NCBI GenBank assembly: GCA_014800535.1
Contig: JAAVFW010000003.1
Location: 92,629-156,628 of the forward strand
Origin: Bacteroidales bacterium
GTDB lineage: Bacteria > Bacteroidota > Bacteroidia > Bacteroidales > Muribaculaceae
Length of the DNA: 64,000 nt
Direction of reading: 5' to 3'
Made by a program: the position numbers and the translations under genes
Notes under the pieces: model-generated
The model's database searches: none
Told to the model about the DNA's origin: nothing
What the model saw: only the letters and a program-made list of their open reading frames with translations
Shown: piece by piece, positions 28,467 through 39,014 of the stretch
Position numbering within the stretch: the stretch's first letter is position 1
How the letters are laid out: each line of letters starts with the position of its first letter

Positions 28467-30542
28467 TTAAATCGTATTTGTCATCGAACCGGCACCCTTG
28501 ATTCGTCGGTTGCCGGAATTACGGTTCGACCTGTGGTTGCTTCCCCGGTCATTAGGATCAAACGGATTTCTCGTCGGGTCAAACTCCTCATCTTCGTCTT
28601 CCTCATTCACATCACTGCGTTCACCCTTCCGGCGTTCCGGCTTATTCTTCTTAAGTTTTTCCGGCTTCTGCAAATCAACCGCTGTCTTGAAAATATCCCA
28701 TTCAAACTGGCGGTCAAAATTCTTCTTCAACGATATTCTACCCGGAAAATAAAAAGTCAGTTCTGGTTGAGTCGCCGACGAATAATCGCCCGTATCATAC
28801 AATCCGTTGTCATTGTCATCAAGCGTTACACGAGCATAATATGTGCCCGGATCTATCCAGTTGAACACCACCCTTCCGTTTTCAACCTTTCCCGCTCTTA
28901 CAACACCCTCGCCCTGATTGAGCAGCTCGACAAATGCCGGAATGGAATCCGCATAACCGGAAAGAACAAACGAAAGTTGCGAATAATCACTCTCCTGTTT
29001 CGTTGATATATCCCTTGACAGCGGATGCGAACTCAGAGCATATATATCGCTGACGGCAAGAGTGTCGATGTCAAGCTTATAAGTCGTTCCGAACTCCCGC
29101 TTGAAACGCATCTCCCAGAGTCGCGGATTCAATGTGTCAGCCCTGACCAAGCTCACCTCTCCGCGATAAGGCGCGAAAATCGTATCAATCTTCTCGCTGA
29201 GCCGGAAAGCAGCCGTGTCCAATCGTTCGATAGGCGACGTAAACTCAATTTTTACAGGCGAATATATCTCCGACGAAGATTCTACCTTGATGTCTACAAA
29301 CGGCGATTCAGCCACAGATGAAGCTGACTCGGCAGCTCCCCCTTTGCCCGACATCTTCTTTTTGATTGATTCAGCAATCTTCTTCTGCCTATCCTTTATC
29401 AAGTTGCGCGACACATAGAAATTGAGTGTGTCTACACCGCTCACAAGGTTTGCCATGGAGTCGGGGCGAAGATAACGCACCGCCACACGCAGCGAATCAA
29501 CGCCAACAAGACGCTTGGGCAACCAATAAGTAAGCGAATCGTTACCTTGAGTCTTTTCAATCACCATCTCTCTTTCCGCACCCGGATGTCCGATAACCGA
29601 CAATTCGGGAAGCACCGGAGAGTTGTCGTTAAATATGATGGAAAGGCGTGTGGAATCAACGCGTTCATACTTGACAAGATATTGCGTCTTCTTGCCGAGA
29701 TTGAAACTTCTCAGCAATACGTCGTTTGGAAGGAAGAGCGTGCGCATCCTCGAAACAACAGTATCGACCGTCCCGGTCTTCAAGTTATAAATAGTGTCGT
29801 GTGTCTCGACCCGCTCGGCCCGCGGAGTGACAATCCTGTCATAAAAAGCAATCTCCTCCTCAGGATTCGCATATCTGAGGTCATTATCGAGATCCTTAAG
29901 CGCATAAACCCTGTAAGAACCTTCTTTGAGACCTCTTAGAATAAACCGACCTCGGTCGTCGGTCTTGGTGACATAACGCAGTCGCTCGGCAATAAATGCC
30001 GAATCTGAGACCTCCGATGGGTAAGCACCGACAAGCATCCCCTGTTGCGGCTCAAGGTCACGGGCGCCGAGCACCATTCCGGAAATCCTGAGGGAATCAA
30101 GCTCCGGTCCGGTCGAGAAAGAATAAGCGAATCCCTCAAGCTTGTTCCCTTCGTTATTATCTTCAATTGCATTGCTGAAATCAATCGTATACGTCGTTTC
30201 AGGAAGAAGCGAATCGACAAAATTAATGTAAACATGCCTTCCCGACGAACTAACCCTTGGAGTCGATGATCCGGAAGGAGATATAATCACCTTTGTGAAC
30301 GCATCCTTGACATTCACCAGCTCATTGAAGGTGAGCACCACCCTCGAAGGCGACACATCAGTTGCACCGGCAGCCGGCATCGCACCTATCAGAACGGGAG
30401 GATCCTCATCTCGCGGCCCTCCGCTCGGATTACCGATAGAGGCACAGGCACAGAGGAGCGACATCACCGCCACAACAAGCGAAACGGGATTTTTCAACAC
30501 CCTCCAAAACGCATTTAAAGAAATATTCCGCAACATTCTCAT
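28467..30542 (-). CDS. Ig-like (SbsA_Ig/Big_5) domain lipoprotein
   Basis: SLLCACASIGNPSGGPRDEDPPVLIGAMPAAGATDVSPSRVVLTFNE. Confidence 0.85.
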   Translation of the reverse strand: MRMLRNISLNAFWRVLKNPVSLVVAVMSLLCACASIGNPSGGPRDEDPPVLIGAMPAAGATDVSPSRVVLTFNELVNVKDAFTKVIISPSGSSTPRVSSSGRHVYINFVDSLLPETTYTIDFSNAIEDNNEGNKLEGFAYSFSTGPELDSLRISGMVLGARDLEPQQGMLVGAYPSEVSDSAFIAERLRYVTKTDDRGRFILRGLKEGSYRVYALKDLDNDLRYANPEEEIAFYDRIVTPRAERVETHDTIYNLKTGTVDTVVSRMRTLFLPNDVLLRSFNLGKKTQYLVKYERVDSTRLSIIFNDNSPVLPELSVIGHPGAEREMVIEKTQGNDSLTYWLPKRLVGVDSLRVAVRYLRPDSMANLVSGVDTLNFYVSRNLIKDRQKKIAESIKKKMSGKGGAAESASSVAESPFVDIKVESSSEIYSPVKIEFTSPIERLDTAAFRLSEKIDTIFAPYRGEVSLVRADTLNPRLWEMRFKREFGTTYKLDIDTLAVSDIYALSSHPLSRDISTKQESDYSQLSFVLSGYADSIPAFVELLNQGEGVVRAGKVENGRVVFNWIDPGTYYARVTLDDNDNGLYDTGDYSSATQPELTFYFPGRISLKKNFDRQFEWDIFKTAVDLQKPEKLKKNKPERRKGERSDVNEEDEDEEFDPTRNPFDPNDRGSNHRSNRNSGNRRIKGAGSMTNTI

Positions 30543-30619
30543 TTACGATCGGACTTAAAATCAAATGTAAAATTAACACTTTTTTTCGGTAAATGAGCTA
30601 TTATATCAGTAATTTGCAT

Positions 30620-30627
30620 TATATTTG
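30620..30627 (+). promoter_or_regulatory. -7 element (TATATTTG) for secDF
   Basis: gcatTATATTTGcagg about 107 nt before secDF ATG. Confidence 0.6.
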
Positions 30628-30638
30628 CAGGTTGAAAG

Positions 30639-30674
30639 ACGCAGCCGGAAGCGAAAAATCGTTTCCGACGGCGT
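30639..30674 (+). promoter_or_regulatory. GC-rich hairpin in the secDF 5' UTR
   Basis: acgcagccggaagcg aaaaat cgtttccgacggcgt pairs over about 15 bp with two mismatches. Confidence 0.6.
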
Positions 30675-30733
30675 TAATTGTCATACTAACCTATTGAATT
30701 AAAATAAAATACATCAATAAACAACCTAAAGAA

Positions 30734-33700
30734 ATGCAAAACAAAGGATTTATCGGCACCATTGCCGTGCTGCTCGTTCTTATTTGCGGTTTCTATATCT
30801 CTTTCTCTTTCGTGACTTCCCACTATGAGAAGAAAGCAGAAGAGTATGCCGCATTAAAAGCCGGGACGACGGATGTGACCAATGATGCTTACAAGCAAAA
30901 TCTGAAGCAATTCAACGATTCAATCGACAAAGAAAAGGTTTATCTCGGCTACACCTACAACCAGGTTCGCCAGATGGAGATCGGCCTCGGACTTGACCTC
31001 AAGGGAGGTATGAACGTTGTGCTTGAAATCTCAGTTCCCGACATCCTCCGCCAGTATGCCGCAGGAGAAGCGCAACTCAAAACCATCAATGCCGCGATTG
31101 CTAAAGTTCGCGCCGAAGGTGGCAAAACATCCGACAACGACTTCATCCGCAAAGTTGCCTCTAATTTCCAGCAGGGCACAATGGCTTCTCTCTTCCTTCG
31201 TGAGGGTGAGTTCCTCGGTGCTCTCAAGTCAAACGCCACTAACGCGCAGGTGACTGAAGCTCTCGAGAAGCAGGTTGACAGCCAGGTTGACGCCGCATTC
31301 AATATCTTCCGCACCCGTATTGACCAGTTCGGTGTTGTCGCTCCCAACATCCAGAAACTTCAGGATAAAAAGGGTCAGGTGCTTCTCGAACTCCCCGGCG
31401 TGAAAGAACCGGAACGTGTGACAGAACTCCTCAAATCAAGCGCAAACCTTGAGTTCTTTGAAGTCTACAATTCTAACGAGATTGCCAACGACCTCAGCGG
31501 CTTCGCTGCTGCCTACGCTGCTCAGGACACTGTTAATCATCTCAACCTTATCGAGCTCCTCGGCGGTCTCTCTCGCAACGCAAGCCCCGTAATCGGTCTC
31601 GTTGCTCCCCACAACCGCGCGCTCGTCGACAGCATCCTTAACTCTGACCTCGCAAAACAGAAACTCCCCTCCGACTTCCATGCCGCTTGGGAAGTAAAGG
31701 CTGTCGACATGCCGATGTATGACGCTCAGGGTAAGGAGCTGAAAAAGAAAAACGGTGAAACACGCACAACTCCTTACTGGCAGCTTGTTGCCCTCAAAGG
31801 GGAAGCTGCTCTCGAAGGCGACGCTGTCAACAGCGCGACTTCTGAATACGACAACATGCGCGGCAACACCGTCAACATGCGCATGAACGACCGCGGCGCT
31901 CGCGAATGGGCCACCATCACCCGCAACAACATCGGTCGTCCCATCGCCATCGTGCTCGATGAAAAAGTCTACTCTTTCCCCAACGTCAACAACGAAATCA
32001 CCGGTGGAAGCTCTGAAATCACCGGCAACTTCACTCCCGAAGAAGCTAACGACCTTGCTAACGTGCTTAAGTCAGGCAAGATGTCGGCAAAAGTTGAAGT
32101 GGTTTCCAACAACGTTATCGGTCCGAGCCTTGGTGCGGAAGCAATCCAGCAGGGATTCCTCTCATTCGTTGTGGCAATCATCCTGCTGATGATTTTCATG
32201 ATCATTATCTATGGCGTGATTCCGGGTCTTGTGGCTAATATCGGCCTTATCCTTAACCTCTTCTTCACTCTCGGCATCCTGGCTTCACTCCAGGCAGTGC
32301 TGACACTTTCAGGTATCGCAGGTATCGTGCTCGCCCTCGGTATGGCTGTCGACGCTAACGTGCTTATCTTCGAACGTACAAAAGAAGAACTCCGCGCCGG
32401 CAAGAAACTCCGTCAGGCAATCACTGAAGGTTACAACAACGCCTTCTCTGCAATCTTCGACTCTAACCTTACTTCGGTCATCACCGGCATTATTCTCCTT
32501 ATCTTCGGTTCAGGTCCTATCAAAGGCTTCGCAACAACCCTTATCATCGGTCTTGTCTGCTCATTCTTCACTGCAGTCTTCCTGACTCGCATCGCCTTTG
32601 AAATCATCACAGCCAACGGTCGTTGCGCTAACATGACCTTCGACACCGGCATCAGCCGCAACCTGTTCAACAACACCAATATCAACTTCCTCAGCAAATC
32701 AAAAGTTGCCGCTGTCGTCTGGATTGCTCTGATCGTTGTCTCAATCGCATCGCTTGCTATCCGCGGCATGAACCAGGGCATCGACTTCTCAGGTGGTCGC
32801 AACTATGTTGTGCAGTTTGAGAAAGAAGTTGACCCGACCGTAATCCAGGGTCGTCTGCTCGAATCTCTCCAGAACGCAGCAAACGACAAAACAGTCAGTG
32901 TGGGTGTCATCACAATCGACGACCTCAGCAAAGTCCGCATCTCAACCAACTATAAGATTGATGAGGAATCTGAAGGAATCGAAAATGAAATCGCCGACCT
33001 TCTCTATGCCAACCTTAAACCGGAACTAACCGGCAAGGACGGAAAAGTGATGGATAAGAACGCGTTTGCAGTTGCCGATGAAAGCCACGGCATCATCTCA
33101 ATCCAGAAGGTAGGACCCTCAGTGGCCGACGACATGCGTCGCGACGCTGTCTGGGCTGTCACCATTGCAGTTGTCTGCATGTTCCTTTACATCCTTCTCC
33201 GATTCCGCAACATAGCCTTCTCTGTCGGTGCGGTATGCGCGGTTGCCCTCACAGCATTCCTTATCATCGGATTCTACTCCGTTTGCTGGGGCTTCCTTCC
33301 CTTCTCAATGGAAATTGACCAGTCATTTATCGCAGCGATCCTGACAATCATCGGTTATCAGATCAACGATACCGTGGTTGTGTTCGACCGTGTGCGTGAG
33401 ATGATGAAACTCAATCCGAAAGAAAACCGCTTCGAGACATTCAACCGCTCTCTGAACACCACTCTGGGACGTACGATCATGACATCGTTCTCAACCCTTC
33501 TGGTGCTTCTCTGCATCTTCTTCCTTGGTGGCGACACAATCCGTTCGTTCACATTCGCGATGATCTTCGGTGTCATTGTCGGTACATTCTGCTCACTCTT
33601 CTGTGCTGCTCCCATCGCTTACAACATCATTAAGCGCAACACAAAGAAAAATGAAGAAGGCACTCAGACAAAACTTGAAGGAAACCGTCGCTTCAAATGA
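30734..33700 (+). CDS. secDF: Fused protein translocase subunit SecDF
   Basis: GLGLDLKGGMNVVLEI, FRTRIDQFGV, ALGMAVDANVLIFERTKEEL; SecF part GIDFSGGRNYVV, ILTIIGYQINDTVVVFDRVRE. Confidence 0.96.
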   Translation: MQNKGFIGTIAVLLVLICGFYISFSFVTSHYEKKAEEYAALKAGTTDVTNDAYKQNLKQFNDSIDKEKVYLGYTYNQVRQMEIGLGLDLKGGMNVVLEISVPDILRQYAAGEAQLKTINAAIAKVRAEGGKTSDNDFIRKVASNFQQGTMASLFLREGEFLGALKSNATNAQVTEALEKQVDSQVDAAFNIFRTRIDQFGVVAPNIQKLQDKKGQVLLELPGVKEPERVTELLKSSANLEFFEVYNSNEIANDLSGFAAAYAAQDTVNHLNLIELLGGLSRNASPVIGLVAPHNRALVDSILNSDLAKQKLPSDFHAAWEVKAVDMPMYDAQGKELKKKNGETRTTPYWQLVALKGEAALEGDAVNSATSEYDNMRGNTVNMRMNDRGAREWATITRNNIGRPIAIVLDEKVYSFPNVNNEITGGSSEITGNFTPEEANDLANVLKSGKMSAKVEVVSNNVIGPSLGAEAIQQGFLSFVVAIILLMIFMIIIYGVIPGLVANIGLILNLFFTLGILASLQAVLTLSGIAGIVLALGMAVDANVLIFERTKEELRAGKKLRQAITEGYNNAFSAIFDSNLTSVITGIILLIFGSGPIKGFATTLIIGLVCSFFTAVFLTRIAFEIITANGRCANMTFDTGISRNLFNNTNINFLSKSKVAAVVWIALIVVSIASLAIRGMNQGIDFSGGRNYVVQFEKEVDPTVIQGRLLESLQNAANDKTVSVGVITIDDLSKVRISTNYKIDEESEGIENEIADLLYANLKPELTGKDGKVMDKNAFAVADESHGIISIQKVGPSVADDMRRDAVWAVTIAVVCMFLYILLRFRNIAFSVGAVCAVALTAFLIIGFYSVCWGFLPFSMEIDQSFIAAILTIIGYQINDTVVVFDRVREMMKLNPKENRFETFNRSLNTTLGRTIMTSFSTLLVLLCIFFLGGDTIRSFTFAMIFGVIVGTFCSLFCAAPIAYNIIKRNTKKNEEGTQTKLEGNRRFK

Positions 33701-33742
33701 TAAATACACAATTCAGCTGCATCTGCGCTGAATAATCCCCTA

Positions 33743-33785
33743 AAAAGAGACTTCCGGATTCGTTCATCCGGAAGTCTCTTTTTTC
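33743..33785 (+). terminator. Terminator downstream of secDF
   Basis: aagagacttccggat tcgttc atccggaagtctctt T6. Confidence 0.9.
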
Positions 33786-33902
33786 ATAATCCCTCACCGG
33801 GCTATCCCCGACACACACCCTGTAGATTCAAAACGCAGATTCAAAATCGCTCACAAAGTCTTATTTCAGTGTCAGGTTAAGCCGTTTTCGGTTTAAAATT
33901 GT

Positions 33903-33910
33903 TATCTTTG
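33903..33910 (+). promoter_or_regulatory. -7 element (TATCTTTG) for acyl-CoA synthetase operon
   Basis: attgtTATCTTTGtgg. Confidence 0.55.
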
Positions 33911-34031
33911 TGGATTGTTGTCTACTCCGGGTCTTGTGCCGAAGCTGCCAACGTCGTAAAAAAACTTATACATAAGTAAGTTCTTTTATCAATTATTACT
34001 TGCTTTAAGAACTTATATTTTCTCACAAAAT

Positions 34032-35882
34032 ATGGCAAACAAATTAGTCGAGATGGTCAGCCGCCAGGCTGCCCGCTATGGAAAACGCGAAGCCTACAGA
34101 TTCTGTTGGCACAATAAAGGAGAATGGCTTCCGACATCATGGAATGAATTCTCCGATCAGATAACAACAGCAGGAAATGCTCTGGCAGCCCTCGGTCTTC
34201 TTGAAAAAGATAACATTGCGATATGCAGCCATAACACTCCGCAGATTCTCATAACAGAGTTCGGTGCCTTCCGTAACCGTCTCGCCGTTATCCCGTTATA
34301 TGCCACTTCCTCTCAGAATCAATTTGATTTCATCGTCACCGACGGAGAAGCGAAAGTTCTGTTTGTCGGCGACATGGAGCAATATCTTCTTGCTTATAAC
34401 TATGCAAAACAGAACCCCGGCAAAATCCTGAAAATTGTAATCTTCCGCCAGGAGGATGTCGAAAAGTTTGCCGACGACAATCTCAGCATGTCCTGGCAAG
34501 AGTTTATGAAGCTCGGAGAAGATGCTCCGGAAGAGATCGGAAAGGAGGTCGAGGAACGCATCTCAAGAGGATTGCCTGAAGATATGGCAACCCTTATATA
34601 TACGTCAGGCACTACCGGCAACTCGAAGGGTGTCGCCATCACCCATGCAAATTACAATGCCACAATCGAGATGCACCATAAGATTCTGAAGATGGTCGAC
34701 GACAAGGACCTTTCAATGTCGTTTCTCCCCATGTCTCATATCTTTGAAAAAGCATGGAGCTTTTTCTGCCTGAGCCGTGGTCTTAAAATAGCCATAAACT
34801 ATGACCCGCGCGAAATTCAACGCACCATCCGCGAGGTTAAACCCAACATCATGTGCTGTGTGCCTCGCTTCTGGGAGAAAGTCTATGCAGGAGTTATCGA
34901 ACAGATTGCCAAGATGTCGCCCATGCAGCGCATGGCTGTCAAGCGCGCGCTGAGGGTTGGCAAAAAACGCAATCTTGACTATCTGCGTAAAGGACTGAAA
35001 GTGCCTTATCTGCTTGAAAAGGAATATCAGTTCTGGGACAAACGGGTCTTCTCTATCCTAAAACGTGCCATAGGTATTCCTGACCCCAACATCTTCCCGA
35101 CAGCGGGGGCTGCCCTCTCCAACCGCATCTGCGCTTTCCTGCGCTCAGTGGGCATTGATGTGACAATCGGCTACGGTCTGAGCGAGACAACAGCCACCGT
35201 AAGCTGTTTCTCTCCCGTCGGATATGAAATAGGAACGGTCGGCAAACCGCTGCCCCACGTCAAGGTGAAGATTGGCGACGATAATGAGATTCTTGTGAAA
35301 GGGCCTTCGGTCACTCCGGGCTACTATAAGAATCCGGAAGCTAACGCTCAGGCGTTCACCTCCGACGGATGGTTCCGCACCGGCGATGCGGGCTATCTGA
35401 CCGAAACCGGAGCATTAGTGCTGACTGAGCGCATCAAGGACCTTTTCAAGACTTCCAACGGAAAATATATCGCTCCTCAGTTGCTCGAAAGCCGTCTGGC
35501 AGAAAACAAATTTATCGACGAAGTGGCCGTCATCGGCGACCGCCGCAAGTTTGTAACCGCTCTCGTTGTGCCAAACATGGAGCAACTCGATGCCTGGGCG
35601 AATAAGAAAGGGCTTAACACTAACTCCACCGATGAGTTGCTGAAAAATGAAACTGTCATTGATTTTATCATGTCGCAGATAAACGAGGTGCAGACAGACC
35701 TGGCGGAATATGAAAAAATCAAACGCATAACACTCCTTCCTCAGCATTTCTCGCTCGAAAAAGGGGAGGTGACCAACACAATGAAAGTGCGTCGTGCAGT
35801 CGTGGCTAAAAACTATTCAAAACAGATTGAAGCCATGTATGCCGGAACAGCAAAAAGAGAACCCGTCACCAAAAAAAATTGA
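34032..35882 (+). CDS. Long-chain fatty acid--CoA ligase (AMP-binding)
   Basis: TLIYTSGTTGNSKGVAITHANY, GYGLSETTATVSC, GWFRTGDAGYL. Confidence 0.94.
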   Translation: MANKLVEMVSRQAARYGKREAYRFCWHNKGEWLPTSWNEFSDQITTAGNALAALGLLEKDNIAICSHNTPQILITEFGAFRNRLAVIPLYATSSQNQFDFIVTDGEAKVLFVGDMEQYLLAYNYAKQNPGKILKIVIFRQEDVEKFADDNLSMSWQEFMKLGEDAPEEIGKEVEERISRGLPEDMATLIYTSGTTGNSKGVAITHANYNATIEMHHKILKMVDDKDLSMSFLPMSHIFEKAWSFFCLSRGLKIAINYDPREIQRTIREVKPNIMCCVPRFWEKVYAGVIEQIAKMSPMQRMAVKRALRVGKKRNLDYLRKGLKVPYLLEKEYQFWDKRVFSILKRAIGIPDPNIFPTAGAALSNRICAFLRSVGIDVTIGYGLSETTATVSCFSPVGYEIGTVGKPLPHVKVKIGDDNEILVKGPSVTPGYYKNPEANAQAFTSDGWFRTGDAGYLTETGALVLTERIKDLFKTSNGKYIAPQLLESRLAENKFIDEVAVIGDRRKFVTALVVPNMEQLDAWANKKGLNTNSTDELLKNETVIDFIMSQINEVQTDLAEYEKIKRITLLPQHFSLEKGEVTNTMKVRRAVVAKNYSKQIEAMYAGTAKREPVTKKN

Positions 35883-35893
35883 GTAACAGAGAT

Positions 35894-36964
35894 ATGACAG
35901 AAAAAGACTCCCTTTTGGAAAGACATGTAATCGGAATTGAAGCAACTCTTCGAGATGCGATTGCCGCCATCAACAGATTGTCGGGCCACGAGTCGATGAC
36001 ACTTTTTGCAACCGATAGCGATGCGAGAGTGTGCGGCACGATAACCGACGGCGACATACGTCGTGCCCTTTTGCAGGGAGTCGGGCTTGATGATTCTCTT
36101 CAAAAAGCCATGCACCGTCAATTTCTGGCAGCGGATGGGAAGGAGATGCAATATGAAGTCTTTGCTGAGGCACGTCGCAAAAAAATCGACCTTCTGCCGG
36201 TGCTGGAAGATGGGAAGCTATGCGGGATGATCGACATGAGAGTGCAGCATGCCGTGCTTCCGATCGACGCTGTGCTTATGGCAGGCGGACGTGGCGAAAG
36301 GCTGCGCCCTCTCACACTGAATTGTCCGAAGCCTCTGCTTGAAGTCGGTGGAAAACCGGTGATCGATTATAATGTCGACGAACTGTTGGCAAATGGTGTC
36401 AGCAATATCTTTGTGACAGTCAATTATCTTCACGAGCAGATTGAAGAGCATTTCGCCGACACCCGTTTTCAGGGGAAAGTGAAGTGTGTCCTCGAACCGA
36501 AACGCCTCGGCACCATTGGCTCGATGTCGCTTATCGAAGGTTTCACCCATGACCACGTGTTACTGATGAACTCCGATTTGCTGACCACTCTGAACTATGA
36601 GAAATTATTTCTGGCTCACATCGAGAGCGGCGCTGACCTGACGATTGCCACAATCCCCTACACCGTTTCGATTCCGTTTGCAATAATCAAATCCGAGGGT
36701 GAACGTGTGACGGGACTGAGCGAGAAACCAACCTACAACTATTTTGCAAATGCAGGCGTTTATCTAATGAAGCGCGAAGTGGTCGGAAAGATTCCCAAGG
36801 GGGAATATCTCGATGCACCGGATCTCATTGAGTCGCTGATTGCCGAGGGGAGACATGTCTCATCATTCCCGATTGAAGGGATTTGGCTTGACATCGGTTC
36901 GCCCGACGATTTCAGATATGCCAACGAGCTAATGACGTCGATGGGAAGAACGCTAAACAGATAA
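35894..36964 (+). CDS. CBS-domain sugar-phosphate nucleotidyltransferase (PtmE-like)
   Basis: Two CBS motifs (GTITDGDIRRALLQG; LPVLEDGKLCGMIDM) followed by DAVLMAGGRGERLRPLTLNCPKPLLEVGGKPVIDY. Confidence 0.88.
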   Translation: MTEKDSLLERHVIGIEATLRDAIAAINRLSGHESMTLFATDSDARVCGTITDGDIRRALLQGVGLDDSLQKAMHRQFLAADGKEMQYEVFAEARRKKIDLLPVLEDGKLCGMIDMRVQHAVLPIDAVLMAGGRGERLRPLTLNCPKPLLEVGGKPVIDYNVDELLANGVSNIFVTVNYLHEQIEEHFADTRFQGKVKCVLEPKRLGTIGSMSLIEGFTHDHVLLMNSDLLTTLNYEKLFLAHIESGADLTIATIPYTVSIPFAIIKSEGERVTGLSEKPTYNYFANAGVYLMKREVVGKIPKGEYLDAPDLIESLIAEGRHVSSFPIEGIWLDIGSPDDFRYANELMTSMGRTLNR

Positions 36965-36976
36965 TATCAGAGAATT

Positions 36977-38149
36977 ATGGCAGATTCAAACTTTATAGAT
37001 TACGTTAAAATTCTGTGTCGAAGCGGTAAGGGAGGTGCCGGAAGCCGTCATTTCCACCGTGCCAAATATGTGCCGAAAGGTGGTCCTGACGGAGGCGACG
37101 GAGGTCGTGGCGGCCACATAATCCTCAAAGGAAACCGCAATATGTGGACTCTTCTTCACCTTCGCTATCAACGCCATATTTTTGCCACCGACGGACAATC
37201 CGGCGGTGCCGGTCGCTCATTCGGAAAAGATGGAGAAGACCGTATTATCGAAGTGCCGGTCGGCACAACGGTGTTTGACGCTGAAACAGGCGAATTTCTA
37301 TGTGAAGTCACCCGCGACGGCGAAGAGGTGAAACTTCTCCGTGGTGGTAAAGGAGGACTCGGAAACTGGCATTTCGCCACTTCCACCAACCGCGCTCCGC
37401 GCTATGCTCAACCCGGACAACCGGCAATCGAAAAAGCGGTCGTGCTGGAATTGAAGCTCCTTGGTGATGTCGGTCTCGTAGGGTTTCCCAACGCCGGAAA
37501 ATCCACCCTTCTCTCGGCTGTCTCGGCTGCAAAACCAAAGATTGCCGATTATCCGTTCACAACCATGGAACCATCGCTCGGAATCGTCAGCTATCGTGAA
37601 GGAAAATCCTTCGTCATGGCAGACATCCCCGGCATTATAGAAGGTGCTTCCGAGGGGAAAGGGCTCGGACTCAGATTCCTCCGCCACATCGAACGTAATG
37701 CCGTACTCCTGTTTATGATTCCGGCTGACTCCGACGACATCAAACGCGACTATGAGATTCTTTCAAACGAGCTGAGGGAATTCAATCCTGAACTAATGGA
37801 TAAATGCCGCGTACTGGCGGTCACTAAATCCGATATGCTCGACGACGAACTGCGCGAGGCAATCGCTGCCGAACTCCCCGAAGGAGTGCCGGCTGTCTTC
37901 ATCTCATCCGTCACCGGACAAGGTCTGACAGAACTTAAAGACCTCCTCTGGCGGGAAATAAACTCTGAAGAAAATAAGGCTGCGACAGTCGGTATCACTC
38001 ATCGCCCGCTCGACCGTCGTCACCGCGAAGAGGAGGAAGACAATTTCATCTTCGAGCAGGATGAACTCGACGATGAGGATTGGATGCCGGAGACAGATGA
38101 GGAATGGAATGATGAGTTCTGGGACGAAGAATCATCGGTCAACGGATGA
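36977..38149 (+). CDS. obgE: Obg family GTPase
   Basis: [71 protein letters not shown]; acidic tail. Confidence 0.97.
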   Translation: MADSNFIDYVKILCRSGKGGAGSRHFHRAKYVPKGGPDGGDGGRGGHIILKGNRNMWTLLHLRYQRHIFATDGQSGGAGRSFGKDGEDRIIEVPVGTTVFDAETGEFLCEVTRDGEEVKLLRGGKGGLGNWHFATSTNRAPRYAQPGQPAIEKAVVLELKLLGDVGLVGFPNAGKSTLLSAVSAAKPKIADYPFTTMEPSLGIVSYREGKSFVMADIPGIIEGASEGKGLGLRFLRHIERNAVLLFMIPADSDDIKRDYEILSNELREFNPELMDKCRVLAVTKSDMLDDELREAIAAELPEGVPAVFISSVTGQGLTELKDLLWREINSEENKAATVGITHRPLDRRHREEEEDNFIFEQDELDDEDWMPETDEEWNDEFWDEESSVNG

Positions 38150-38985
38150 AAACACCTCTGCAGATAGACCTCCGCTCAATCATCAGGAAAAGACTACCTG
38201 AGGGTAAGGGTGAGCGTATCCCCGGTTTCATCTTTACGGTTCTCGAACGATTGATATGCCAGAAGGAGCTGAACGAGATGCTACGTTTCGGATTTCCTAA
38301 AGAGGGACACCAATTCGCACGCGCCATTCTTCAGCATCTCGACATAAAGCTTAAGGTTGAAGGACTGGAGAACATCACTCCGGGACGTCATGTATTCGTC
38401 TCCAACCATCCGCTTGGTGGTCTTGACGGAATTGCTCTTATCGCACTTCTCGGCGAACGCTACGGCGACGACGGAATCCGATTCCTCGTCAACGACATGC
38501 TGATGAATGTCGACCCCTTGAAAAAAGTGTTTCTTCCCGTCAACAAATTCGGGGCACAAGGGAGGGGGGTGGCGCGCGCCATCGACGAGAGTTATGCCTC
38601 CGACCGTCAAGTCATGATCTTCCCGGCAGGCCTTGTCTCTCGCCTTGGAGAGAAAGGGGTGATTGCCGATTTGGATTGGCAGAAAACTTTCGTCACAAAG
38701 TCAGTGGAGCATGGTCGTGACATCATCCCCATACGGTTTGTCGCTCACAACAGACCTAGCTTCTACCGAATTGCAAAATGGCGTAAAAAACTTAATGTGA
38801 AAGTCAACCTCGAACAGATTTTGCTCCCCTCGGAAGTCTGCCACACCCGCAATGTCACCTTCCGGATAATCATCGGCAAACCAATCTCTCCTGAGAAACT
38901 TCTTGCCGAAGGTCTCTCTTCAAAAGAATCTGCCCGAAAAATCCGGAGTGAAGTCTATCGGCTTCTTCCTCCGGAGAAAATATGA
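38146..38985 (+). CDS. glsA: PlsC-superfamily O-acyltransferase, GlsA-like
   Basis: [21 protein letters not shown] acyltransferase motif; near a GlsB-like N-acyltransferase. Confidence 0.7.
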   Translation: MKTPLQIDLRSIIRKRLPEGKGERIPGFIFTVLERLICQKELNEMLRFGFPKEGHQFARAILQHLDIKLKVEGLENITPGRHVFVSNHPLGGLDGIALIALLGERYGDDGIRFLVNDMLMNVDPLKKVFLPVNKFGAQGRGVARAIDESYASDRQVMIFPAGLVSRLGEKGVIADLDWQKTFVTKSVEHGRDIIPIRFVAHNRPSFYRIAKWRKKLNVKVNLEQILLPSEVCHTRNVTFRIIIGKPISPEKLLAEGLSSKESARKIRSEVYRLLPPEKI

Positions 38986-39014
38986 ACATACAGAACATTT
39001 TCTAAGAAATAATT

